A DNA stretch of 9,393 bases. It comes from an uncultured Bacteroidota bacterium. Its GTDB lineage: Bacteria; Bacteroidota; Bacteroidia; Chitinophagales; Chitinophagaceae. A program made the position numbers and the translations under genes. Position 1 is the stretch's first letter. Every line of letters begins with the position of its first letter. Below are positions 1 to 6,720 of this stretch, in pieces. Below the pieces are notes generated by a model. The model searched no databases, was not told where the DNA came from, and was given only the letters and a program-made list of their open reading frames with translations. The stretch lies in NCBI GenBank assembly GCA_903905685.1, contig CAIVHI010000399.1:1-9393 (forward strand). The letters are read 5' to 3'.

Positions 1-1
1 A

Positions 2-991
2 ACTTCCGATTATTGGATAGTGCGCACCGACGATACCGGTGCTTTAGTCTGGGAAACTTCAATAGGCGGCACCCGAAACGACTTGCCCTACGCCATTCAC
101 CCCACTGCCGATTCGGGATTTATAGTAGCCGGCTCCAGCAACTCGATTAACGGCGATGTAACAGACCACATTGGAGACACCTTGAACACCGATTTCTGGA
201 TTGTAAAAATCAACGCCACGGGTGCCATACAATGGAAAAAATCCTATGGTGGTACGCTCAATGAGGTGGCACAGTCTATAGAGGCCACACACGATGGGGG
301 CTATATTATAGCTGGATATACGAATTCTACAGATGGACAGGTGACCGGCAATCATGGTGGCTACGACTTCTGGGTCGTGAAAATTGACGACACCGGCGCA
401 ATGCAGTGGCAAACCACCATTGGTGGCTCTGGCGATGACCTTGGATTTTCGGTGGACCAAAATGCCTTTGGCTACATTGTGGCCGGCAATACGTTGTCAA
501 ACGATGGCGATGTAACTGGCAATCACGGTTCCAACGATTTTCTCGTCGCACAATTATCGCCCACCGGGTCCATTTTGTGGACCAAATGTCTTGGAGGTTC
601 GGCGGTCGATCAGGCTTGTTCCATTGTATCCACCTCCGATGGCGGCTGCCTAGTGGTGGGACAGTCGAGCTCCACCGATTCGGAGGTGGTGGGCAATCAC
701 GGCAATTTCGATTATTGGCAAGTCAAGTTGGCGCCATGGTCGCTTGGGGTTCCGGCTGCCTGGGCTCCCAACGCGCTGGGGTTTGCGCCCAACCCGACAA
801 CGGGTGTAGTGAGTATTTTGGGTATCACGCCTTCAAGTATTCGGGTTTCGGACGTTTTGGGAAGGGAAATTCTGGTGGAGCAAAATGCCCGCACTTTTTC
901 ATTACTGGGCAATTCACCAGGCATATACTCGGTAGAAGCCTTCGGTGCAAATGGGGAATTACTGGGTCGCGCCAAATTGGTGCGGCAATAG
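2..991 (+). CDS. Secreted repeat protein with T9SS C-terminal sorting domain (5' end missing)
   Basis: The reading frame is open from base 2, and the first codons already lie inside a repeat (S-D-Y-W-I-V), so the true start is left of the window; a GTG at 20 is not a credible start. The 329 visible residues hold four complete tandem repeats of 57-61 residues and the beginning of a fifth. Each repeat follows the pattern D-[FY]-W-x-V-K, T-G-x-x-x-W, GG, D-G-G-Y-I-x-A-G, then V-x-G-N-H-G. The spacing suggests beta-propeller blades, which is inference. From about base 776 a tail follows with FAPNPTTG, VSDVLGRE, PGIYSVEA and a final LVRQ. This matches the type A T9SS sorting domain that directs export across the outer membrane and is then cleaved. 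The protein is therefore likely secreted or surface-attached. Its biochemical role cannot be read. The next gene on the same strand begins 232 bases on and also carries a T9SS-like tail. Confidence 0.88.
   Translation, partial: TSDYWIVRTDDTGALVWETSIGGTRNDLPYAIHPTADSGFIVAGSSNSINGDVTDHIGDTLNTDFWIVKINATGAIQWKKSYGGTLNEVAQSIEATHDGGYIIAGYTNSTDGQVTGNHGGYDFWVVKIDDTGAMQWQTTIGGSGDDLGFSVDQNAFGYIVAGNTLSNDGDVTGNHGSNDFLVAQLSPTGSILWTKCLGGSAVDQACSIVSTSDGGCLVVGQSSSTDSEVVGNHGNFDYWQVKLAPWSLGVPAAWAPNALGFAPNPTTGVVSILGITPSSIRVSDVLGREILVEQNARTFSLLGNSPGIYSVEAFGANGELLGRAKLVRQ
8..709 (+). repeat. Four tandem 57-61-codon coding repeats
   Basis: The repeat units span 8-190 (61 codons), 191-364 (58), 365-535 (57) and 536-709 (58), and a fifth begins at 710. 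Each unit opens with Asp-aromatic (or Asp-Phe-Leu) and ends near Asn-His-Gly; the first unit is degenerate there (T-D-H-I-G) and carries an insertion of about three codons. The units are clearly alike in protein but diverged in DNA, so they look like old duplications held by structure rather than a recently expanded array. More units probably lie to the left. Confidence 0.85.
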
Positions 992-1185
992 TGACTGCCC
1001 GTGAATGGGAAGCGAATGGATACCGGGTACCTGCAAGAAATTAGGGTGAAGGTGGTAAAGGTGCCAAAACCTGCATGGCGTCTGCCGTTTTTGCCGTTCG
1101 GTAAGGTGGCCTGTAATGGGCTTTCCCATACTCGTTCGTGTAGGGCTACTTTCACCGTTATCCGTTCTCAATGTTCGGAATTCAT

Positions 1186-1193
1186 TAACTTTG
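1186..1193 (+). promoter_or_regulatory. Candidate -7 promoter element for the SGNH hydrolase gene
   Basis: TAACTTTG matches the Bacteroidota -7 consensus TAnnTTTG at every fixed position. It would place transcription start near 1200 and leave a leader of roughly 24 bases before the ATG at 1224. No good -33 TTTG is visible at the usual distance; the nearest partial match is GTTC around 1164-1167. The rest of the 992-1223 gap shows no convincing gene. It holds a short ATGGG/CCCAT hairpin around 1116-1129 without a T tract. Confidence 0.4.
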
Positions 1194-1199
1194 CCGACT

Positions 1200-1213
1200 T
1201 ATCATTAATGATA
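1200..1213. promoter_or_regulatory. Perfect 14-bp palindrome, possible operator
   Basis: TATCATTAATGATA is its own reverse complement. It sits at the predicted transcription start of the downstream gene and 10 bases before its ATG. This is where a dimeric repressor site would act, but one palindrome of this size is expected about once by chance in 9-10 kb, so the regulatory role is only a possibility. Confidence 0.25.
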
Positions 1214-1223
1214 TCCCACTTTG

Positions 1224-2504
1224 ATGAAATTAGCCGGAAAACATGTTTGTTTGTTGTTCTTGTTGGTGGCAGGTGTTGCTGCACATGGTCTTTGCTGTAA
1301 ACGCAGCGTACTCTTTATCGGCAACAGTTATACCTACACCAATAACATGCCGCTTATCGTGCAGACCTTGGCGTCTACATTGGGCGATACGTTGGTATAC
1401 GACCAGTCTGACCCGGGCGGATACACCTTGCAAATGCATAGTGTATATGCGCCTACCATCGCGAAGATTTTCTCCCAGCAATGGGATGTCGTGATACTGC
1501 AGGAGCAGAGCGAGCTGCCTTCGTTTCCGCCCGACCAGGTAGATACCGCGGTGTTGCCTTATGCCCATCTCCTCGACAGCCTAATTCATGCCAATCGTGC
1601 TTGCACGCAAACCATGTTCCTCATGACGTGGGGCCATGCCAATGGCGACCCGCTCAATTGTACGTCTTACCCCGTTATCTGTACCTATCAGGGCATGCAG
1701 GAGCGGTTAAGGGAATCTTACATGCTGATGACGCAGGCAAATCTGGCCATTGTTGCACCCGTTGGAAATGCTTGGAAGGCCATGAAGGACAGCTTTCCGA
1801 GCATATGGCTATACATTGCAGATAGCTCTCATCCCAACATCAATGGGTCCTATCTCGAGTCTTGCGTCGTTTATTCATCTCTTTTTCACCAGCCGGTCAC
1901 GGGGTGCAGCTACATTGCGGGCTTGGCGCCGGCCGATGCTGCGACCATTCAATCGGTGTCGGACAAGACGGTATTCGACAGTCTAGGCACTTGGCAGCAA
2001 TGGGGGCATTACCCTAGTGCTTGGATGCAAGCCGGTTGCCTGAACGACACTGCTCATTTTGCCGTCAATGCATCCATTCCCGCAACCTACGTATACCAAT
2101 TTGGCGACGGAACGGTTACCTCCGATACCGCAGCGGTTGAAACCCATGTTTACCCCGTCGCCGGCACCTATTCGGTTTCTGTTTCTGCGTCAGATTCCTG
2201 TTTCACAGAGGTTCGAGCATACAGTGTTAACTGTACAGGGGTTGCCCGAGAGGTTGCGGTCGGGCTCCCGAGTACGCGGTTTTCAGTTTCAAACATTACG
2301 CAGGGAGTCGTGGAATTTACATTTACAGGTGCAATAAATGTGGAGACCGTGGAGGTGTTTGATGTGCATGGCCTAAGGGTGGCCACCTATGGTAATGTAG
2401 CAAGCGGCTATCAAGCCCATTTGCAACCCGGGTTCTACCTGGCCAAATGCCGTGGACGGATGGGCGACACTGCTTTTGGGGTAACTAAGTTTGTAGTGAA
2501 TTAG
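1224..2504 (+). CDS. Exported SGNH-type hydrolase with PKD domain and T9SS-like tail
   Basis: The ATG at 1224 gives 426 residues starting with a basic N-terminus and hydrophobic core (residues 8-20), a likely signal peptide; an in-frame TTG one codon earlier is less likely. An SGNH/GDSL-like hydrolase fold follows. Block I is FIGNSYTYT with candidate nucleophile Ser35, a Gly-Gly-Tyr lies near residues 65-67, LQEQS at 92-96 falls in the block III region, and D-S-S-H-P-N at 200-205 supplies candidate catalytic Asp200 and His203. The GNS in place of GDS and the DxxHPN ending resemble the DUF4886-like branch of the superfamily. Around residues 275-340 is a PKD domain with YQFGDGT (291-297) and the Y-x-V-x-G-T-Y-x-V-x-V pattern. 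The final 80 or so residues (VEVFDVHG, GFYLAKC, TKFVVN) resemble a T9SS sorting domain. The likely role is an esterase or deacetylase acting on extracellular glycans or esters. The substrate is unknown. It converges on gldE, with 39 bases between the two stop codons. Confidence 0.85.
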   Translation: MKLAGKHVCLLFLLVAGVAAHGLCCKRSVLFIGNSYTYTNNMPLIVQTLASTLGDTLVYDQSDPGGYTLQMHSVYAPTIAKIFSQQWDVVILQEQSELPSFPPDQVDTAVLPYAHLLDSLIHANRACTQTMFLMTWGHANGDPLNCTSYPVICTYQGMQERLRESYMLMTQANLAIVAPVGNAWKAMKDSFPSIWLYIADSSHPNINGSYLESCVVYSSLFHQPVTGCSYIAGLAPADAATIQSVSDKTVFDSLGTWQQWGHYPSAWMQAGCLNDTAHFAVNASIPATYVYQFGDGTVTSDTAAVETHVYPVAGTYSVSVSASDSCFTEVRAYSVNCTGVAREVAVGLPSTRFSVSNITQGVVEFTFTGAINVETVEVFDVHGLRVATYGNVASGYQAHLQPGFYLAKCRGRMGDTAFGVTKFVVN

Positions 2505-2543
2505 CATGCCGTATTAGTTTACGGATAGACACGCCTGACTATT

Positions 2544-3890
2544 TCATCGCTCCTTGAGGGTAGGGAGGGAGTTGATAGTCACTTTTACCCGCTGTATCCG
2601 CATCTTGTCTAATGCGAGCACGGTAAAATCGAAGTTTTCGAAACGTATTTTGTCATTTACTCCAGGGAATTTCCCATATATCTCCAAAACCAAGCCGGCA
2701 AGCGAATCGCTCTCTCCACGGGCTTTGTCAAACCGGGACGGCGGCACGCCAATTATTTTGCAAAAATCGTTAATGGGTGTTTTGCCTTCAAACTGGTAGT
2801 TTTTGTCGTCTAGCTTTTTGTAGTTCAAGTCCTCCTCGTCAAATTCGTCCCTAATGTCACCAATGATTTCTTCCATGATGTCCTCCAGCGTGATGATGCC
2901 CGAAGTGCCACCGAACTCATCAACAACGACAGCCAAATGGATGCGTTTTTGTTGAAACTCCTTTAGGAGGTCTTCCACCATTTTACTTTCATGAACAAAA
3001 TAAGCCTGCCGCACGAGTTGGTGCCAGTCAAAAGCGGGGTCGTTGAGGTGCGGGAGGAAATCTTTGGTGTGTATCACGCCCGATACGTGGTCCAAGTCGT
3101 CGTTGTAAACCGGTAACCTGGAGTAGCCCGCCTCAAGGCAATAGCTTTTCACCTTCGCGAATTCCCATTCCCAATCTACACAGCTTACATCGAGGCGTGT
3201 CCGCATGATTTGGCGGGCAGTGATTTTGCCGAACTTGATGATGCCCTTGAAGATGTTGACTTCTTCTTTGGTAGCCGAATGTCCTACAGTCAGTTCAATC
3301 GCGGTCTCGAAATCGGCATTGCTCACGCTCGTAGGGTCTGATTTACCAACCCGTTTTTCAACGAAGCCGGCCGTATTCACCAAAACCTTGCTCACGGGGA
3401 GGAAGGTGGTATAGAGCAGTTTGATATAGGGGGCTGAAAAAATGGCTAGCCTCAAATTGTTTTGGGTGGCATATACTTTTGGCAATACTTCACCAAAAAG
3501 CACGAGGAAGAACGTGACACAAACCACATTGATGAGAAATGCAAAATACCCACCGATATCGGGAAACAGCCGATTCACAAAAATATTGGTGGAGATGATG
3601 ATGGCGATGTTTATGAAATTGTTGGCTACCAACATTGTTGCCAAGAGAATCTTGGGTTGGTCCAAAAGTGATACCACCTGCCTTGCAGCGAGCGTGTTTT
3701 TTGTTTTCAGGAAGTTGACATCGCGGGGCGTCAGCGAGAAAAATGCCGTCTCGGCTCCCGCAATCACTGCAGACAGTGCCAACAGCACAATGGTTATCGC
3801 CAGCAAGACGGAACCGTCTGATACCGAAAAGGCATTAGCCGAAAGTATTAGGCAGGCAAACGTATTGGTGTCGTCGTCAGTACTTTCCAA
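2544..3890 (-). CDS. gldE: GldE, gliding-associated CNNM/CorC-type CBS-domain membrane protein
   Basis: This 448-residue protein has the order of the CNNM/CorC (HlyC) family. A DUF21-type membrane region spans about residues 27-165, with hydrophobic stretches near 27-50, 83-105, 114-137 and 148-166. A pair of CBS domains lies at about 222-345, and a CorC_HlyC transporter-associated domain at about 360-440. The signature D-E-F-G-G-T-S-G-I-I-T-L-E-D (324-337) is intact. The position directly downstream of ssb and mutY identifies it as GldE, which in Flavobacterium is needed for gliding and, through GldD/GldE, linked to T9SS function; a general CorC-like ion-efflux role cannot be excluded. No in-frame ATG exists before codon 86, inside the membrane region. 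The TTG at 3890 gives an acidic N-terminus typical of the family, and an in-frame stop lies four codons upstream. The usual partner gldD is absent downstream. Confidence 0.88.
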   Translation of the reverse strand: MESTDDDTNTFACLILSANAFSVSDGSVLLAITIVLLALSAVIAGAETAFFSLTPRDVNFLKTKNTLAARQVVSLLDQPKILLATMLVANNFINIAIIISTNIFVNRLFPDIGGYFAFLINVVCVTFFLVLFGEVLPKVYATQNNLRLAIFSAPYIKLLYTTFLPVSKVLVNTAGFVEKRVGKSDPTSVSNADFETAIELTVGHSATKEEVNIFKGIIKFGKITARQIMRTRLDVSCVDWEWEFAKVKSYCLEAGYSRLPVYNDDLDHVSGVIHTKDFLPHLNDPAFDWHQLVRQAYFVHESKMVEDLLKEFQQKRIHLAVVVDEFGGTSGIITLEDIMEEIIGDIRDEFDEEDLNYKKLDDKNYQFEGKTPINDFCKIIGVPPSRFDKARGESDSLAGLVLEIYGKFPGVNDKIRFENFDFTVLALDKMRIQRVKVTINSLPTLKER

Positions 3891-3966
3891 TGCAGAACCG
3901 TATTAAAAAAAGAATTTGCCTTGTCGCCAAAAACGCACCAAGACAATGGTTTCCGTTCAAATTACA

Positions 3967-4413
3967 TCAAAAGGGAAAATCCTCTTTCGGCAAATTTACA
4001 GTAGTTGTCGAAATTTCATTATTAATATTTCCGTCGGTTGAGCAACCTCCGCCCGATTCAATACCACCTTCGCCGGCTTCCTTCTTTTTGTCAAGCATAA
4101 CCAGATTGTCACCCACCACTTCGGTGTTGAACCGTTTCACTTTGTCTTTATCCTCCCAGGAGCGGTTTTTCAGTCTTCCTTCCACAAAAACCAAGGAGCC
4201 CTTGTGCAGGTATTTCTGTGCCAATTCGGCAAGGCCGCGCCAAAGCACCACGGTGTGCCACTCCGTTTGGGAATTCAAGTTGCCATTCTTATCCTTAAAT
4301 GTCTCGGTAGTAGCCAGTGGAAATTTGGCCACCATAATGTTGCCTTCCAATGTTTGTATTTCGGGTTCCTTACCCACATTGCCAATCAGCATCACTTTGT
4401 TCATACCTCTCAT
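3967..4413 (-). CDS. ssb: Single-stranded DNA-binding protein
   Basis: This 148-residue protein binds single-stranded DNA during replication, recombination and repair, normally as a tetramer. The OB fold fills about residues 1-108 and shows the family pattern: N-K-V-M-L-I-G-N-V-G near the start, T-E-W-H-T-V-V-L-W (50-58), the K-G-S-L-V-F-V-E-G-R-L strand, and W-E-D with the following residues. A Gly/Ser/Asn-rich flexible linker follows. The chain ends in an acidic-aromatic tip, EDFPF, a variant of the canonical DDIPF/DDLPF used to recruit repair proteins. The ATG at 4413 was chosen because Bacteroidota SSBs often carry a short residue pair or triplet before N-K-V; the ATG at 4404 is also possible. 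It lies between mutY and gldE on the same strand, with gaps of 120 and 76 bases, and appears to have its own promoter. Confidence 0.95.
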   Translation of the reverse strand: MRGMNKVMLIGNVGKEPEIQTLEGNIMVAKFPLATTETFKDKNGNLNSQTEWHTVVLWRGLAELAQKYLHKGSLVFVEGRLKNRSWEDKDKVKRFNTEVVGDNLVMLDKKKEAGEGGIESGGGCSTDGNINNEISTTTVNLPKEDFPF

Positions 4414-4435
4414 AACCGTTTCGTGTTTGTAAGTA

Positions 4436-4466
4436 TAAAAATAGTTGAATTATGCTGTGTTACAAA
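4436..4466 (-). promoter_or_regulatory. Bacteroidota-type promoter for ssb
   Basis: Read on the minus strand, TTTG (complement of 4463-4466) is followed after exactly 19 bases by TATTTTTA (complement of 4436-4443). The -33 element is perfect, and the -7 element matches TAnnTTTG at five of its six fixed positions. The predicted start of transcription, near 4430, leaves a leader of about 16 bases before the ssb ATG at 4413. This is the best complete promoter in the window and suggests that ssb and gldE can be transcribed independently of mutY. Confidence 0.55.
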
Positions 4467-4533
4467 ATTTAACTCCGAAAAAACCGAACTTTCAGGTATG
4501 TCAACTCCATTATAACTCGCCAAGCCACATGTT

Positions 4534-5613
4534 CTATTTTATTCGAAGATGGTGTTCTTCAATGTATTTAGAGACCGTTCGGGGGAAAGCCACGCCCGAA
4601 GCATCATTTTTTGAATAGAATTTGTAGCCATCGGGAGGGTTGAATCCACATCCTATGGCCGAGAGGTCGTAAAACCTACTCTTGATGATTCGGTGGGTCA
4701 GTTTCTGGGTTCCTTCGGTTGATTGGGTGGGTTTGTAGGTTCCAATTATGCTGCGGAGAAATGGGTTGGCGGCCACTATAGCTTCAAAAGTCATTGGCTC
4801 ACCGGTCTCGACCAAGTAGGGCTCATGTAGATTTTGCCAAATGTCTTGCGCCGTCCGTTTTCCAAGCAGCATACATGTCGAGTCATGAAACACGAAGTAG
4901 TTGAAATACCGAGTAGAGACCTCAATGGACTTGGACTTAACCGGCAGCAGCCCAACTTTGTCATCGCGGAAGGCAACGCAGCTCAGCTTCAAAATACAAT
5001 CGTTGCACAGCGGCTTTTTGGGTTTGCAAACGGTTGCTCCAAAGTCCATAATGGCTTGGTTGTATTGGGCAGGCCGCTCCACTTCCAGCAGTGATGTAGC
5101 GGTGGCTGCAAACATTTTTCTGCCGTTGGTGGAGTCCATGGGTTCCCAAATGCCTTGGGTGCGCGCCAAAACGCGCACCACATTGCCGTCCACTACTGCG
5201 GTGAGCCGTCCGAACGCGAAAGACGCTATTGCGGCTGCCGTGTAGGGGCCTATCCCTTTAAGTTCCAGTAGTTTATCGTATGTGTCGGGAAATACCGAAT
5301 TGCAGGTGTCCACAATGATACGCGCCGTCGCCAAAAGATTCCTACAACGGTTGTAATAGCCCAGTCCCTGCCACATCTTAAACACTTCGTCCTCATCGGC
5401 ATCGGCCAAGTGTTTTACGGTAGGGTACTTGCCAACAAAGCCGAGGTAATAAGGCAGGCCCTGTTCTGCACGCGTCTGCTGCAGAATAACCTCCGAAAGC
5501 CAGATTTTATAGGGGTCTTTTTCGTTCTTCCAAGGTAGCTCCCTATCATTCTCCAGCTCATGCCACTGCAACAGTAGGCTGGCGAACCTAGTTGGGGTGG
5601 CGATGATTTTCAT
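4534..5613 (-). CDS. mutY: A/G-specific adenine DNA glycosylase MutY
   Basis: MutY removes adenine mispaired with 8-oxoguanine and so prevents G:C to T:A mutations. From the ATG at 5613 the protein has 359 residues, close to the family norm. The N-terminal catalytic part shows L-P-W (26-28), S-E-V-I-L-Q-Q-T-R with catalytic Glu41, and a helix-hairpin-helix L-K-G-I-G-P-Y-T-A (118-126). The catalytic Asp142 lies in V-D-G-N-V-V-R-V-L. The [4Fe-4S] cluster ligands are Cys196, Cys203, Cys206 and Cys212, with the exact C-X6-C-X2-C-X5-C spacing. The C-terminal third is the NUDIX-like 8-oxoG recognition domain, with K-L-T-H-R where others have F-S-H. In-frame alternatives are ATG at 5640 (368 residues) and TTG at 5676. 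The TTG overlaps the likely -7 element and is rejected. The gene is divergent from the transketolase gene and heads the mutY-ssb-gldE block. Confidence 0.95.
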   Translation of the reverse strand: MKIIATPTRFASLLLQWHELENDRELPWKNEKDPYKIWLSEVILQQTRAEQGLPYYLGFVGKYPTVKHLADADEDEVFKMWQGLGYYNRCRNLLATARIIVDTCNSVFPDTYDKLLELKGIGPYTAAAIASFAFGRLTAVVDGNVVRVLARTQGIWEPMDSTNGRKMFAATATSLLEVERPAQYNQAIMDFGATVCKPKKPLCNDCILKLSCVAFRDDKVGLLPVKSKSIEVSTRYFNYFVFHDSTCMLLGKRTAQDIWQNLHEPYLVETGEPMTFEAIVAANPFLRSIIGTYKPTQSTEGTQKLTHRIIKSRFYDLSAIGCGFNPPDGYKFYSKNDASGVAFPRTVSKYIEEHHLRIK

Positions 5614-5673
5614 TTTTTCACTAGTGGGTTGGTGTTTCATGCGCTGTTTTGCCGGGCGTTGCCGGCGCTTTAC

Positions 5674-5681
5674 CAAAAATA
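5674..5681 (-). promoter_or_regulatory. Candidate -7 promoter element for mutY
   Basis: On the minus strand the sequence is TATTTTTG, a full match to TAnnTTTG. Transcription would start near 5667, giving a leader of about 27 bases to the ATG at 5640 or about 54 to the one at 5613. No -33 TTTG is visible at 17-23 bases. The element overlaps the TTG at 5676, which argues against that codon as the start of mutY. Confidence 0.35.
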
Positions 5682-5725
5682 TGCAGTCGCACCATATTTC
5701 CGGTAGGATAACGGCACCAAAAAGT

Positions 5726-5733
5726 TATTTTTG
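5726..5733 (+). promoter_or_regulatory. Candidate -7 promoter element for the transketolase gene
   Basis: TATTTTTG fully matches TAnnTTTG and lies 17 bases before the ATG at 5751, so the leader would be about 10 bases. The nearest TTTC upstream (5697-5700) is 25 bases away, too far for a standard -33 element. Confidence 0.35.
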
Positions 5734-5750
5734 TACCCAAGTTGGTAAAA

Positions 5751-6593
5751 ATGGAAATATCGGAAATGAATGAAATGGCGCGCCAGGTGCGCCGCGATAT
5801 CGTAAGAATGGTGCACGCAGTGCAAAGTGGTCACCCCGGCGGCTCCTTGGGATGTGCCGATTTTATGACTGCTTTGTATTTCAACATCATGGAACGCAAA
5901 CCGGGTTTCGACATGAACGGGGTGGGAGAGGACCTGTTTTTCTTGTCCAACGGACATATTTCGCCTGTTTTTTACAGTTTACTGGCCCGCAGCGGGTACT
6001 TCCCCGTTCAAGAATTGGCCACTTTCCGGAAATTGGATTCGCGGCTTCAAGGTCACCCCGCCACCCACGAGCATTTGCCGGGCGTGCGTATTGCTTCCGG
6101 GAGCTTGGGTCAAGGGCTGAGTGTGGCTTGCGGTGCAGCATTGGCAAAGCGGATGAATGGAGATAACCATCAAGTCTACACACTACATGGAGATGGGGAA
6201 TTGCAGGAAGGGCAGAATTGGGAAGCAGCCATGTTTGCCGCCCACCATAAATTGGACAACCTGATTTCGGTTGTCGATTACAATGGTCAGCAAATCGATG
6301 GGTCAACCACCAAGGTGATGAATCTTGGGTCGCTACCTGCGAAATTCTCCAGTTTTGGTTGGAGGGTACTTGAAATGGATGGTCACGACATAGTTGAAAT
6401 ACTGGATGTAATGGCTGCCGCGAAGAAAGATAAGGTGAAGGGTGTTCCTACGGTCATCATCATGCATACCGTTATGGGTAAGGGTGTAGATTTCATGGAA
6501 GGAACCCACGAATGGCATGGCACAGCCCCGAACAACCAACAACTTGCCGATGCGCTCGAACAACTAGGTACCACGAAGTTTGGCGACTATTGA
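5751..6593 (+). CDS. Transketolase, N-terminal (thiamine diphosphate-binding) subunit
   Basis: Transketolase moves two-carbon units between sugar phosphates in the non-oxidative pentose phosphate pathway. This 280-residue protein is the N-terminal half of the split form. It has the substrate-site motif S-G-H-P-G-G (26-31) with His28, G-H-I-S-P near the donor site, and the thiamine diphosphate/Mg-binding motif G-D-G (147-149) leading to D-Y-N with Asn178. It ends normally with the HEWHGTAPN stretch, so it is complete and not truncated. The ATG at 5751 is preferred over the in-frame TTG at 5742 because it fits both the family N-terminus and the promoter. The C-terminal subunit (pyrimidine-binding domain and C-terminal domain), usually the next gene, is not found here; the next gene is a lipoprotein. 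The protein cannot be active alone, so the partner is expected elsewhere. Confidence 0.93.
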   Translation: MEISEMNEMARQVRRDIVRMVHAVQSGHPGGSLGCADFMTALYFNIMERKPGFDMNGVGEDLFFLSNGHISPVFYSLLARSGYFPVQELATFRKLDSRLQGHPATHEHLPGVRIASGSLGQGLSVACGAALAKRMNGDNHQVYTLHGDGELQEGQNWEAAMFAAHHKLDNLISVVDYNGQQIDGSTTKVMNLGSLPAKFSSFGWRVLEMDGHDIVEILDVMAAAKKDKVKGVPTVIIMHTVMGKGVDFMEGTHEWHGTAPNNQQLADALEQLGTTKFGDY

Positions 6594-6720
6594 TTTTTTC
6601 AAATTAATTGTAGGAAGACACAATTATTTCGCGATAAACTTGTTTCTAAAGATTGGAGTGGGTTTTAAAATTTGTCACCCGTGCCGGTTGACGAATTGTT
6701 GGGCCGTTTAAAGGTTGATT

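Noticed and set aside
712..1155. A 147-codon minus-strand frame across the end of the T9SS protein and the following gap.
   Set aside because: It is largely the shadow of the T9SS tail on the other strand and has no domain or signal features.
1001..1300. A 99-codon plus-strand frame filling the gap after the first gene.
   Set aside because: It overlaps the start and signal peptide of the SGNH hydrolase in another frame and its composition is not protein-like.
2509..2524. A CCGTA/TACGG hairpin between the convergent hydrolase and gldE genes.
   Set aside because: The stem is only 5 bp with no T tract, too weak to call a terminator.
5614..5676. A longer mutY start at TTG (5676), adding 21 basic residues.
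   Set aside because: The codon overlaps a good -7 promoter element, and the extra residues are not part of the MutY family; ATG codons exist at 5640 and 5613.
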